Source of the DNA: Mucilaginibacter flavus
GTDB taxonomy: Bacteria; Bacteroidota; Bacteroidia; Sphingobacteriales; Sphingobacteriaceae
Assembly: GCF_030409315.1 (NCBI RefSeq)
Contig: NZ_JAUFPS010000043.1
Location: 1 to 64,000, forward strand
Reading direction: 5' to 3'
DNA: 64,000 bases
The position numbers and the translations under genes were made by a program. Below are positions 7,465-15,697 of the stretch, in pieces. The first letter of the stretch is position 1, and every line of letters starts with the position of its first letter. The notes under the pieces are model-generated. The model was not told the DNA's origin. It made no database searches and was given only the letters and a program-made list of their open reading frames with translations.

Positions 7465-7842
7465 CTATTCATCCTCCGCAAATACCAACAGGTAATTGTT
7501 AATATCCTTAATCACAAACTCGGTAGCGCCATAAAAAGTGGTTTCAAGTCCTTTTACAATCGGCACAAGATCTTTTACCTCGTCAAAAAAATTGCGAATC
7601 TCTTTAAGCTTAATATATAATAGTAAAGAGCCGCCGTCCTGCCGGCTAATTTGAGGAAGTTCCTCGCCCAGGCTAACAAAAGTTTGAAACATAAAGGTAA
7701 CATTGCCTTTGGCCATCATGGCCCATACCAGGTCGTTGCCGGTTTCGGGTACGGTAACCACCAGGCTAAAGCCCAGTAATTGATAAAATTTTATAGTCTC
7801 GTTAATATCCTTAACAAAAATATTGGGCGATAAACTTTCCAT
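7465..7842 (-). CDS. VOC superfamily protein
   Basis: A second, unrelated-looking 125-residue VOC domain protein. It starts MESLSPNIFVKDINETIKFYQLLGF, the classical opening of glyoxalase/bleomycin-resistance proteins, and ends YGATEFVIKDINNYLLVFAED. The usual first metal ligand histidine is replaced (PNIFVKD), and the middle segment is methionine/phenylalanine rich (WAMMAKGNVTFMFQ). This pattern is shared with PhnB-like and bleomycin-resistance relatives that may bind ligands without metal catalysis. The function is unknown. It is separated from the other VOC gene by a repeat-filled gap, so the two are probably not one operon. Confidence 0.88.
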   Translation of the reverse strand: MESLSPNIFVKDINETIKFYQLLGFSLVVTVPETGNDLVWAMMAKGNVTFMFQTFVSLGEELPQISRQDGGSLLLYIKLKEIRNFFDEVKDLVPIVKGLETTFYGATEFVIKDINNYLLVFAEDE

Positions 7843-7930
7843 TGTTTTTAATTAGGCTGTAAAAATTGATTTTAAACTCGCGCCATAAAAATATATATTT
7901 ATAAACTTAAATGCTAATTTATTTAGTATT

Positions 7931-7938
7931 TAAGTTTG
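7931..7938 (+). promoter_or_regulatory. Candidate -7 box upstream of the AhpD-like gene
   Basis: TAAGTTTG matches TAnnTTTG, 63 nt before the GTG start at 8001. No clear -33 TTG is seen, so this is a weak call. Confidence 0.35.
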
Positions 7939-8000
7939 ATTAAAAACGGCCATCTCGGCAAATCACTAATTCACTAATTCAATAACTCAATAATTAAAAA

Positions 8001-8345
8001 GTGGGAAAACTTGTAGAAGAATTTGATGCTTATCGTACCAAAATGAACGATAGGATTATGGAAACCGCCAATACCAATATTAAACGCTTTTTCGCGCTGG
8101 ATACCACCAGTTATGCCGATGGCGCGCTTGATGTTAAAACCAAAGAAATGCTTGGCCTGGTAGCCAGCATGGTGTTACGTTGCGATGATTGTATCAAGTA
8201 CCACCTGGGCAAGTGCCATGAGACAGGTGTAAAAAACGATGAAATGAACGAGATTTTTATGATAGCCAACCTGGTAGGCGGCTCCATAGTAATCCCGCAT
8301 TACCGCCGGGCAGTGGAGTATTGGGATGAGTTAAACGGGTTGTAA
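8001..8345 (+). CDS. Carboxymuconolactone decarboxylase / AhpD-like protein
   Basis: A 114-residue all-helical protein of the CMD/AhpD family. The redox motif is present as RCDDCIKYHLGKC: C-x-x-C followed by histidine three residues on, as in peroxidase-reducing AhpD proteins rather than true decarboxylases. The sequence between (VKTKEMLGLVASMVL and ANLVGGSIVIPHYRRAVEYW) fits the family fold. The start is GTG. A strong bidirectional hairpin separates it from the convergent fabG. It likely acts as a small thiol peroxidase or oxidoreductase partner, but the natural electron donor is unknown. Confidence 0.9.
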   Translation: MGKLVEEFDAYRTKMNDRIMETANTNIKRFFALDTTSYADGALDVKTKEMLGLVASMVLRCDDCIKYHLGKCHETGVKNDEMNEIFMIANLVGGSIVIPHYRRAVEYWDELNGL

Positions 8346-8351
8346 ATTCAA

Positions 8352-8387
8352 AAGGCAAAAGGATCGCTATGGCGATCCTTTTGCCTT
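8352..8387. terminator. Bidirectional terminator hairpin between AhpD-like gene and fabG
   Basis: A perfect 16-bp stem, AAGGCAAAAGGATCGC (8352-8367) with GCGATCCTTTTGCCTT (8372-8387), around a 4-nt loop, lies between two convergent genes. T tracts are weak on both sides. Confidence 0.75.
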
Positions 8388-8473
8388 GGTTGGTTCTCTA
8401 TTCTAACAAAGCAAAAAAGTCAAAAACCATAAAAGATTTTTGACTTTTGACTTTTTAATTTTGACTTGGAAAA

Positions 8474-9217
8474 TTATAACATTCCACCGTCAACAGGGAT
8501 TACCTGCCCGGTGATGTAAGTTGCCATATCTGATGCCAGGAAAACGCAGGCATTGGCTACATCTTCTGTTTCGCCACCACGTTTAAGCGGGATGCCAGCG
8601 GCCCAGCCTTCTACCACTTTAGGATCTAAAACTTCGGTCATTTCGGTTTTAATGAAGCCCGGGGCAACAACGTTGGTACGGATATTACGTGAGCCTAATT
8701 CTTTAGCCATTGATTTTGAAAAGCCAATGATGCCCGCTTTTGAAGCAGCATAATTACCCTGACCAGCATTACCCTGTACACCAACAACCGAACTCATGTT
8801 AATGAATACACCATTACGGTTTTTCATCATAATTTTAGAGGCAGCTTTGGTAACGTTGAATATGGATTTCAGGTTAACATTCATTACTTCGTCCCATGCT
8901 TCTTCGGTCATGCGCATCAGTAAACCATCTTTGGTAATACCGGCGTTGTTAACTACAATATGAAGGGTGCCAAAATCGGCTACGATATCAGCAATCAGTT
9001 TTTCGGCTTCGTCAAATTTAGAGGCATCAGAGCGATAACCTTTAACCTGGGTGCCAAAACTTTGCAGTTCCTGCTCCAGGGCTTGGCCTTTTTCTACAGA
9101 TGATAAATAGGTAAAAGCTACATTAGCGCCGTGCTCGGCAAACTTTTCGGCTATTTTACGGCCTATTCCTTTTGATGCACCGGTGATAAGTGCGGTTTTT
9201 CCTTCTAATAATTTCAT
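8474..9217 (-). CDS. fabG: 3-oxoacyl-[acyl-carrier-protein] reductase
   Basis: Short-chain dehydrogenase/reductase of fatty-acid synthesis, reducing 3-oxoacyl-ACP to 3-hydroxyacyl-ACP with NADPH. The 247-residue protein shows the complete classical SDR set: cofactor motif TGASKGIG, the NNAG motif (VVNNAGIT), the catalytic Ser in INMSSVVG, the YAASK catalytic pair, and the C-terminal ITGQVIPVDGGM typical of FabG. I start at ATG 9217 (MKLLEGKTAL); the frame stays open further upstream but that extension is encoded by the AGTATCAAGT stutter repeat. It is not next to other fab genes; it may be the main FabG or a paralogue. Confidence 0.93.
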   Translation of the reverse strand: MKLLEGKTALITGASKGIGRKIAEKFAEHGANVAFTYLSSVEKGQALEQELQSFGTQVKGYRSDASKFDEAEKLIADIVADFGTLHIVVNNAGITKDGLLMRMTEEAWDEVMNVNLKSIFNVTKAASKIMMKNRNGVFINMSSVVGVQGNAGQGNYAASKAGIIGFSKSMAKELGSRNIRTNVVAPGFIKTEMTEVLDPKVVEGWAAGIPLKRGGETEDVANACVFLASDMATYITGQVIPVDGGML

Positions 9218-9251
9218 TGATGTACTATTTCGGGCGGTGAAGTTAGCGGTT

Positions 9252-9440
9252 TTAGTATCAAGTATCAAGTAGTTAGTATCAAGACCGGTTTTTGCGATAG
9301 GCAGCTGTTATCTAAACGCTATAGATATATCGTTTTGTGTATTCTGATATTCAATTCAAGCATCTAAAAATGAGCCTAATTGCACCCTGTAATTTTTTTT
9401 AATTTGTCTTGATACTTGATACTAACTACTTGATACTAAT
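9252..9440. repeat. Interrupted inverted repeat of AGTATCAAGT-type words between fabG and purH
   Basis: The left arm at 9254-9284 and right arm at 9405-9438 are built of the same words (AGTATCAAGT, AGTTAGTATC) in opposite orientation and slightly different order, around about 120 nt of AT-rich spacer. The right arm abuts the purH promoter. Confidence 0.8.
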
Positions 9441-9444
9441 TCAC

Positions 9445-9452
9445 TACCTTTG
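9445..9452 (+). promoter_or_regulatory. -7 promoter box (TAnnTTTG) for purH
   Basis: TACCTTTG fits the Bacteroidota -7 consensus and lies 21 nt before the purH ATG, implying a leader of roughly 15 nt. Confidence 0.6.
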
Positions 9453-9473
9453 CGGCTCAAAAAATCGCTGTAA

Positions 9474-11003
9474 ATGAGCCAGTCTGTTCAAATAAAAAAT
9501 GCTTTAATTTCTGTTTATTATAAAGACAATTTAGAGCCTATAATTTTGGAGTTAAAACGCCTTGGGGTTAATATCTATTCAACCGGCGGAACCGAAACTT
9601 TTATCCGCAACCTGGGTGTTGATGTTATCCCGGTTGAAGATCTTACCTCATACCCGTCAATTCTGGGCGGTCGTGTTAAAACGCTGCATCCTAAGGTGTT
9701 TGGTGGTATTTTAACCCGCAGGGATTTTGAAGGCGACCAAAAACAAATTGCCGAATACGAAATTCCGGAACTTGATTTGGTGATTGTAGATTTATATCCG
9801 TTTGAAGAAACAGTAAAATCGGGCGCAAGTGCCGAAGATATTATCGAAAAGATCGATATCGGCGGTATTTCTTTGATCCGCGCGGGCGCTAAAAATTTTA
9901 AAGATGTGGTGATCGTTGCGTCAAAAAACGACTACGGCATCCTGGAAGACATCCTGAAAACACAGGATGGCGTTACCTCAATTGACCAACGCAAGTCATT
10001 CGCCCAAAAAGCATTCAATATTACATCAAACTACGATACGCACATCTTCCAGTATTTTAACCAGGAAGAGCCGTTGCCGGTATTTAAACAAAGCATCCAA
10101 ACCAGCCAAACTTTGCGTTACGGCGAAAACCCGCATCAAAAAGGAACTTTCTATGGCGATTTAGATGCCATGTTCAATAAATTAAATGGTAAAGAGCTTT
10201 CATACAACAACCTGGTTGATGTTGACGCAGCGGTAGCTTTAATTGATGAGTTTACTGCCGAGCCAACCATCGCCATATTAAAGCATACCAATGCCTGCGG
10301 TATAGCCACACGCGAAACTATCCTGCAAGCCTGGATTGACTCCTTAGCTTGCGACCCGGTTTCTGCTTTTGGTGGTGTAATTATTGCCAATGCCGAAATT
10401 GATGCCGCTACAGCTACCGAGATCGACAAGATATTTTACGAAGTATTAATTGCTCCGGCTTATACCGATGAAGCTGTTGAAATCCTGAAAGCTAAAAAGA
10501 ACCGCATTATATTGGTTCGTCAGCCGGTTGAATTGCCTGCAAAGCAATTTAAAACATTGCTGAATGGTGTTATTGAGCAGGATAAAGACGCGGTAATTGA
10601 AGGTCCCGCACAAATGACCCCGGTTACCAACCGCAAACCAACCGAACAGGAATTGAAAGATTTGTTTTTTGCCAATAAAGTGGTAAAACATACCAAATCA
10701 AACACTATCATATTTGCTAAAAACGGTCAGCTGATGTCGAGCGGTGTTGGCCAAACTTCAAGGGTTGATTCGTTGAGGCAAGCCGTGTTAAAAGCAAACA
10801 GCTTTGGCTTTGATTTGAACGGAGCGGTAATGGCGTCTGACGCGTTTTTCCCCTTCCCTGATTGTGTTGAGCTGGCTGCTGAAGCAGGCGTTACCGCGGT
10901 TTTACAACCAGGCGGATCGATAAATGACAAGCTATCTGTAGCCATGTGCGATGAAAAAAACATCTCGATGGTAACTACAGGCGTGCGTCATTTTAAGCAC
11001 TAA
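9474..11003 (+). CDS. purH: Bifunctional AICAR formyltransferase / IMP cyclohydrolase
   Basis: Catalyses the last two steps of de novo purine synthesis: formylation of AICAR with 10-formyl-THF and ring closure to IMP. The 509-residue length is standard. The N-terminal cyclohydrolase domain (about 1-195) has ISVYYKDNLEPI, the YSTGGTETFI loop, LGGRVKTLHPKVFGGIL and DLVIVDLYPFEETV. The C-terminal transformylase domain shows QTLRYGENPHQKG, AILKHTNACGIA with the catalytic K-H pair, and the terminal MVTTGVRHFKH. It starts at ATG 9474 after a consensus -7 box. It is transcribed alone, with repeat DNA on both sides. Confidence 0.98.
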   Translation: MSQSVQIKNALISVYYKDNLEPIILELKRLGVNIYSTGGTETFIRNLGVDVIPVEDLTSYPSILGGRVKTLHPKVFGGILTRRDFEGDQKQIAEYEIPELDLVIVDLYPFEETVKSGASAEDIIEKIDIGGISLIRAGAKNFKDVVIVASKNDYGILEDILKTQDGVTSIDQRKSFAQKAFNITSNYDTHIFQYFNQEEPLPVFKQSIQTSQTLRYGENPHQKGTFYGDLDAMFNKLNGKELSYNNLVDVDAAVALIDEFTAEPTIAILKHTNACGIATRETILQAWIDSLACDPVSAFGGVIIANAEIDAATATEIDKIFYEVLIAPAYTDEAVEILKAKKNRIILVRQPVELPAKQFKTLLNGVIEQDKDAVIEGPAQMTPVTNRKPTEQELKDLFFANKVVKHTKSNTIIFAKNGQLMSSGVGQTSRVDSLRQAVLKANSFGFDLNGAVMASDAFFPFPDCVELAAEAGVTAVLQPGGSINDKLSVAMCDEKNISMVTTGVRHFKH

Positions 11004-11019
11004 TTTTAGGTTGAAGGAG

Positions 11020-11122
11020 TGAATAGTTGATTGGGTTGATTAAGTGAGTTGTTGGGAAAAGTGCAGTAGGTGTTTAACTTAATCAACCTAATCAACACAA
11101 TCCAACTAAATCAACTTCCTAA
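11020..11122. repeat. Interrupted inverted repeat of TTGATTGGG-type words between purH and mreB
   Basis: The left arm at 11024-11055 (AGTTGATTGGGTTGATTAAG) is complementary to the right arm at 11073-11119 (CTTAATCAACCTAATCAACA, then further ATCAAC words). It sits just downstream of purH and could act as its transcription end. Confidence 0.75.
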
Positions 11123-11219
11123 ACAATAAATATTAATTTTTAACGCTTTAAATTGCAAAAAGCTAATTTTATTAAGCTTAATTTTATCAACTTTGCAGAT
11201 TAATTGAAGGAAACATTAG

Positions 11220-12242
11220 ATGGGTTTATTTAACTTTTTTACACAGGAAATCGCTATCGATTTGGGTACTGCCAATACCCTCATTATACATAATGATAAA
11301 GTTGTTGTTGACGAACCGTCTATCGTGGCGTTCGACAGGACTACCAACAAAGTTATCGCCATTGGGCGCCAGGCCATGCAAATGGAAGGCAAAACGCATG
11401 ATAATATCCGCACGGTTCGTCCGCTTAAAGATGGTGTAATTGCCGACTTTAACGCAGCCGAACACATGATACGCGGGATGATCAAAATGATTAACCAGGG
11501 TAAGGGATGGTTTTTCCCATCATTACGTATGGTTATCTGTATCCCATCGGGCATTACCGAGGTTGAAAAACGCGCTGTGCGCGACTCGGCCGAGATTGCA
11601 GGCGCTAAAGAGGTATACTTAATTCACGAGCCAATGGCCGCCGCCGTAGGTATTGGTATCGACGTGGAAGAGCCTATGGGCAACATGATCATCGATATCG
11701 GTGGCGGTACTACCGAAATCGCGGTTATAGCCTTATCGGGTATCGTGTGCGATCAGTCTATCCGCGTAGCGGGGGATAACTTCGACTCGGATATTGTTCA
11801 ATACATTCGCCGTCAGCATAACATCATGATTGGTGATCGTACTGCCGAGAAAATTAAAATTGAAGTTGGCGCGGCATTGCCGGAACTGGCAGATCCGCCA
11901 GCCGATTTCGCGGTACAAGGTCGTGACCTGATGACAGGCGTACCAAAGCAAATTATGGTATCATATACCGAAATTGCGCATTGTTTAGATAAATCAATCT
12001 CTAAAATAGAGGAAGCGATATTAAAAGCATTGGAAATTACCCCGCCCGAGCTTTCGGCAGATATTTACCAAACAGGTATTTATTTAACCGGTGGTGGCGC
12101 TTTATTACGCGGACTGGATAAACGTGTAGCCGCCAAAACCAAGCTACCCGTTCACGTAGCCGAAGACCCGCTACGTGCCGTAGTACGCGGAACCGGCACC
12201 GCCCTTAAAAACATAGGTAATTTTAAATTTTTAATGCAGTAA
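11220..12242 (+). CDS. mreB: Rod shape-determining protein MreB
   Basis: Bacterial actin homologue that polymerises under the inner membrane and directs the elongasome. The 340-residue protein has the actin-fold motifs: phosphate-1 EIAIDLGTANTLI, connect-1 region PSIVAFDR, phosphate-2 MIIDIGGGTTEIAVIAL, and adenosine-binding TGGGALLRGLD. The N-terminal MGLFNFFTQ is the usual amphipathic membrane-targeting start. It is first in the order mreB-mreC-mreD-pbp2-rodA. About 100 nt including a long hairpin-forming repeat separate it from mreC, which may uncouple the level of MreB from the rest. Confidence 0.98.
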   Translation: MGLFNFFTQEIAIDLGTANTLIIHNDKVVVDEPSIVAFDRTTNKVIAIGRQAMQMEGKTHDNIRTVRPLKDGVIADFNAAEHMIRGMIKMINQGKGWFFPSLRMVICIPSGITEVEKRAVRDSAEIAGAKEVYLIHEPMAAAVGIGIDVEEPMGNMIIDIGGGTTEIAVIALSGIVCDQSIRVAGDNFDSDIVQYIRRQHNIMIGDRTAEKIKIEVGAALPELADPPADFAVQGRDLMTGVPKQIMVSYTEIAHCLDKSISKIEEAILKALEITPPELSADIYQTGIYLTGGGALLRGLDKRVAAKTKLPVHVAEDPLRAVVRGTGTALKNIGNFKFLMQ

Positions 12243-12245
12243 AAG

Positions 12246-12326
12246 AGAAGCAAGAATTAAGAGTCAAGAATTAAGACAACTGCATTTGTTTTTTTCTTGA
12301 CTCTTGATTCTTGACTCTTGATTCTA
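12246..12326. repeat. Long hairpin-forming repeat between mreB and mreC
   Basis: AAGAATTAAGAGTCAAG-type words at 12246-12276 are complementary to TTGACTCTTGATTC words (two tandem copies) at 12296-12325, with a T-rich loop. In RNA this would fold into a stem of about 28 bp ending 18 nt before the mreC ATG; the loop contains TTTTTTT. Confidence 0.8.
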
Positions 12327-12344
12327 TTCCCAATCTGAAAAACA

Positions 12345-13169
12345 ATGCGTAACCTCTTGGCTTTTATCACTAAGTATAACGCGTTTTTTTTATTTCTGAT
12401 TTTTGAGGTGAGCGCCCTGCTTATCTATATTAAATACAATTCGTTTCAAAAAGCCACTTTTATCAATTCGCAAAACCAGGTTACAGGTAGCATGTTTGCC
12501 CAGGTTAGCGAACTGAAAAGCTATTTGCATTTAAAGGATGTTAACGATAGCCTGGCGGCCGAAAATGCTAAACTGCGCGGGATGGTGAAGTCGTCATTTT
12601 ATGTAGATACTGCCGAAAAGCATAAAGTTGTTGATACCGTGTATAAACAGCAATATACTTACGTGGTGGCACGGGTTATTAATAATTCAACCAATCAATC
12701 CAATAACTATATTACTATTAACCGCGGTAGCAGGGATGGCATAGGTAAAGATATGGGTGTAATTAGTGGTGATGGTGTTGTTGGGATGATCGCGGCGGTT
12801 TCTGATCACTATTCGGTTATCAAATCCTTGCTGCATTCTAAAAGTCAGTTTAGCGCCATGTTGTCAAAAGATAAGTCTGTAGGCTCATTTTTATGGGGAA
12901 CAGATCTTAACCCGCACAAGGGCCTGCTTAGTTTGCAAAATGATGCCAAACCGGTTATGGGCGAAACGGTGATTACATCGGGCTATTCGCTATTCCCAAC
13001 GGGTATTCCTTTTGGTAAAATTACCAACCTGCATGCCAAAGAGGGCGGCCTGTTATTAAACGTAGAAGTTGGCCTATCGGTTGATTTTGCCAAATTGCAA
13101 TATGTATACGTGGTTGTAAATAAATATGCACCAGAACAAACGGGAGTGGAGGCCGTAGAAACTAAATAA
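12345..13169 (+). CDS. mreC: Rod shape-determining protein MreC
   Basis: Periplasmic scaffold of the elongasome that contacts PBP2 and MreD. The 274-residue protein has a single N-terminal membrane anchor (NAFFLFLIFEVSALLIYI), a coiled-coil stretch (VSELKSYLHLKDVNDSLAAENAKLRGM), then the double beta-barrel domain with family-typical segments (NYITINRGSRDGIGKDMGVI, GVVGMIAAVSDHYSVIKSLL and GYSLFPTGIPFGKI). Its stop codon overlaps the mreD ATG by one base (TAATG), which implies translational coupling. Confidence 0.95.
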   Translation: MRNLLAFITKYNAFFLFLIFEVSALLIYIKYNSFQKATFINSQNQVTGSMFAQVSELKSYLHLKDVNDSLAAENAKLRGMVKSSFYVDTAEKHKVVDTVYKQQYTYVVARVINNSTNQSNNYITINRGSRDGIGKDMGVISGDGVVGMIAAVSDHYSVIKSLLHSKSQFSAMLSKDKSVGSFLWGTDLNPHKGLLSLQNDAKPVMGETVITSGYSLFPTGIPFGKITNLHAKEGGLLLNVEVGLSVDFAKLQYVYVVVNKYAPEQTGVEAVETK

Positions 13170-13687
13170 TGGGCCGTACTATCATAACCAATGCCATTCG
13201 TTTTTTATTACTGGTGTTTATACAGGTATTCCTTCTTAAAAATATTACCTTTTATAACCTGGCAACCCCATACTTTTATATCCTGTTTATATTGCTGCTG
13301 CCGTTTGAAATTCCAAACGTGTTGTTGTTCGCGTTATCGTTTATCATAGGGTTAACTGTTGATGCGTTTTATGATACGCCCGGTTTGCATGCCGCCGCTT
13401 GCGTAGTGCTTGCCTTGGTGCGCATTTTGTTTATTAATATTACCGTACAAAAAGAGGGCTTTGATAATGAGCCCGAGCCTACCTTAAGCATAATGGGTTT
13501 AAGATGGTTTTTTGCATACGCTTCTATACTCACCTTAGCCCACCATTTTTTCCTGTTAAACCTTGAGGTATTCAGGCTTTCCGAAATACAATACACACTA
13601 AGCAGCGTTATTTTAAGTTCTGTATTTACTGTATTTTTAATGCTGCTCTCGGGCTTCATATTTTTCAAAAGGAAAGAGCGTAAATGA
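13169..13687 (+). CDS. mreD: Rod shape-determining protein MreD
   Basis: A polytopic membrane partner of MreC, 172 residues with five to six hydrophobic helices (for example FLLLVFIQVFLLKNI, FYILFILLLPFEIP, VLLFALSFIIGLTVDAFYDTPGLHAAACV, and the last, SSVFTVFLMLLSGFIFF). The FIIGLTVDAFYDTPG segment is the recognisable MreD signature in this phylum. The start overlaps the mreC stop by 1 nt and its own stop overlaps the pbp2 start by 4 nt (ATGA), so all three are tightly coupled. Confidence 0.92.
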   Translation: MGRTIITNAIRFLLLVFIQVFLLKNITFYNLATPYFYILFILLLPFEIPNVLLFALSFIIGLTVDAFYDTPGLHAAACVVLALVRILFINITVQKEGFDNEPEPTLSIMGLRWFFAYASILTLAHHFFLLNLEVFRLSEIQYTLSSVILSSVFTVFLMLLSGFIFFKRKERK

Positions 13688-15696
13688 ATAAGTTTTTTGA
13701 GCGTAGATACGTTGTCACCGGTATTTTTATCGCGTTGATTTTAACACTTTTAGGCAGGTTATACTACATTCAGATAGTGGATGACCGGTATGCCATTTAC
13801 GCCACCAAAAACGTTATCCGTAATTTTATTGTTTACCCGGCCCGTGGTCCTATTTTAGACAGGAACGGTAAAATACTGGTGCAAAACGAGCCCATTTATG
13901 ATATAATGGTTACGCCAAAAGATGTTAAACCATTTGATACACTGGAGTTTTGCAAGATGATAGGGATCGACAAAGCCGGATTTGACAAGCGTTGGATAAA
14001 AGCGATGAAATACTCGCCAACCAAAGAGTCGGCTTTTGAAAAGCAGGTGCCTGCATCGATATTTGCTTCGTTACAGGAAAAAATGGGTGATTTTCCGGGG
14101 TTTTACATCTTGCCCCGTACGGTACGCTCTTACCCGGATTCGGTAGCCGCTCAATTTTTAGGATACATTGGTGAAGCGCAGGACAGGGATATCGAACGCT
14201 CAAAAGGCTATTACCGGTTGGGCGATTATATTGGTGTAACCGGTGTTGAAAAGGCATACGAAAATGTATTGCGCGGGCAGCGTGGTGTTAAAAGTATGAT
14301 GGTTGATTCGCGCGGAGTTCAAAAAGGTTCATTTGCCAATGGTGCCTTTGATACTGTAGCCCGCACCGGTGAACGACTTACTTCATCATTAGATATCGAG
14401 CTTCAAAAACTGGGCGAACAGTTGATGCACAATAAACTGGGAAGTATTGTAGCCATTGAACCCTCAAGCGGCGAAATACTGGCTTACGTAAGCAGCCCAA
14501 CTTATGACCCTAACCTGATGGTTGGCCGCGAGCGAGGTAACAACGCCGCCAAAATGTATAACGATCCTTACAAGCCTTTTTTCATCAGGCCAATACAGGC
14601 TCAGTATCCGCCCGGGTCGTCATTTAAGCCATTAAGCGCTTTAATAGCTTTGCAGGAGGGCATTATTTCGCCGTCTGAAACTTATTACTGTACGGGGCAT
14701 TACAGGGCGGGTAACCGTTTGGTGCCATGTAATCATGGTGAAGCCCACGGATCTGTTAACATGAGCAGGGCAGTGGCCGAATCATGCAATGGCTATTTTT
14801 CGATGGTTTTTCAACGTATCCTGGAAAGAACGGGAGCGAAATACACCGAAGCCGCGTTTACCAAATGGAGAGCGAATGTATTGAAATTTGGCTTAGGTAC
14901 CCGTCTTGACCTGGATATGCCTGCCGAAAGCAGAGGCAATGTACCTACCCCTTTACATTATGATAATGTTTATAAAAAAGGCGGCTGGCGGGCGAGCACG
15001 GTAATTTCTTTAGCCATAGGGCAGGGAGAATTATTAGCTACGCCGTTGCAACTGGCTAATCTTGAATGTACTATCGCTAACAAAGGTTTTTTTTATAAGC
15101 CACATTTAATTAAAGCTATAGGCACCGAAAACGTAATTAAAGAAGAATATACAAAACGGAATTACGTAGGTATCGATTCGCAATATTTTGAGCCGGTTAT
15201 TGATGGGATGCAGGCAGTGGTTGAGAATGGCACTGCAAGGAGGTCAAAAATTCCGGGCATTATCATGTGCGGCAAAACCGGTACTGCGCAAAATCCGCGG
15301 GGCGAAGATAATTCGGTCTTTGTGGCTTTTGCGCCACGCGAAAATCCAAAAATCGCCATTGCCGTAATTGTAGAAAACTCTGGTGAGGGCGCGCATTGGG
15401 CCGCGCCAATTGCCAGTTTTATAGTCGAAAAATATTTGAAAGGGAAAGTAACACCTCGTGAGTCGGGCTTTACCGTTGATTATTTTGCCAACGCCAACCG
15501 CATGCCCGATTTGGCCCTGTACGCCATGGACCTGAAAAAGGAACGCATGCGTGATAGTATTCGCGCCGCCCGGGCCGATTCGATCAAAAAGTTCAAGGCC
15601 GATTCTGTTAAAAAAGCAGCCCGCTTAAAAACGGCTGCCAACAATAAACCAGGCGGATGGGGCAGTTTATTAGCCGGAAGGGGGGCTGGTAAATAA
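13684..15696 (+). CDS. mrdA: Penicillin-binding protein 2, peptidoglycan transpeptidase
   Basis: Class B PBP of the elongasome that cross-links new peptidoglycan made by RodA. The 670-residue protein has an N-terminal anchor (VVTGIFIALILTLLGRLYYI), a PBP-dimer domain starting at PARGPILDRNG, and a transpeptidase domain with all three motifs: SSFK at 312-315 (catalytic S312), SCN at 367-369 and KTG at 531-533. After residue 615 it has an unusual lysine/arginine/alanine-rich tail of some 50 residues (KKERMRDSIRAARADS... and a glycine-rich end), probably periplasmic. Only one base separates its stop from rodA's ATG. Confidence 0.96.
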   Translation: MNKFFERRYVVTGIFIALILTLLGRLYYIQIVDDRYAIYATKNVIRNFIVYPARGPILDRNGKILVQNEPIYDIMVTPKDVKPFDTLEFCKMIGIDKAGFDKRWIKAMKYSPTKESAFEKQVPASIFASLQEKMGDFPGFYILPRTVRSYPDSVAAQFLGYIGEAQDRDIERSKGYYRLGDYIGVTGVEKAYENVLRGQRGVKSMMVDSRGVQKGSFANGAFDTVARTGERLTSSLDIELQKLGEQLMHNKLGSIVAIEPSSGEILAYVSSPTYDPNLMVGRERGNNAAKMYNDPYKPFFIRPIQAQYPPGSSFKPLSALIALQEGIISPSETYYCTGHYRAGNRLVPCNHGEAHGSVNMSRAVAESCNGYFSMVFQRILERTGAKYTEAAFTKWRANVLKFGLGTRLDLDMPAESRGNVPTPLHYDNVYKKGGWRASTVISLAIGQGELLATPLQLANLECTIANKGFFYKPHLIKAIGTENVIKEEYTKRNYVGIDSQYFEPVIDGMQAVVENGTARRSKIPGIIMCGKTGTAQNPRGEDNSVFVAFAPRENPKIAIAVIVENSGEGAHWAAPIASFIVEKYLKGKVTPRESGFTVDYFANANRMPDLALYAMDLKKERMRDSIRAARADSIKKFKADSVKKAARLKTAANNKPGGWGSLLAGRGAGK

Positions 15697-15697
15697 T

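Noticed and set aside
7314..7502. 62-residue open frame in the gap between the VOC genes
   Set aside because: Encoded almost wholly by the inverted stutter repeat.
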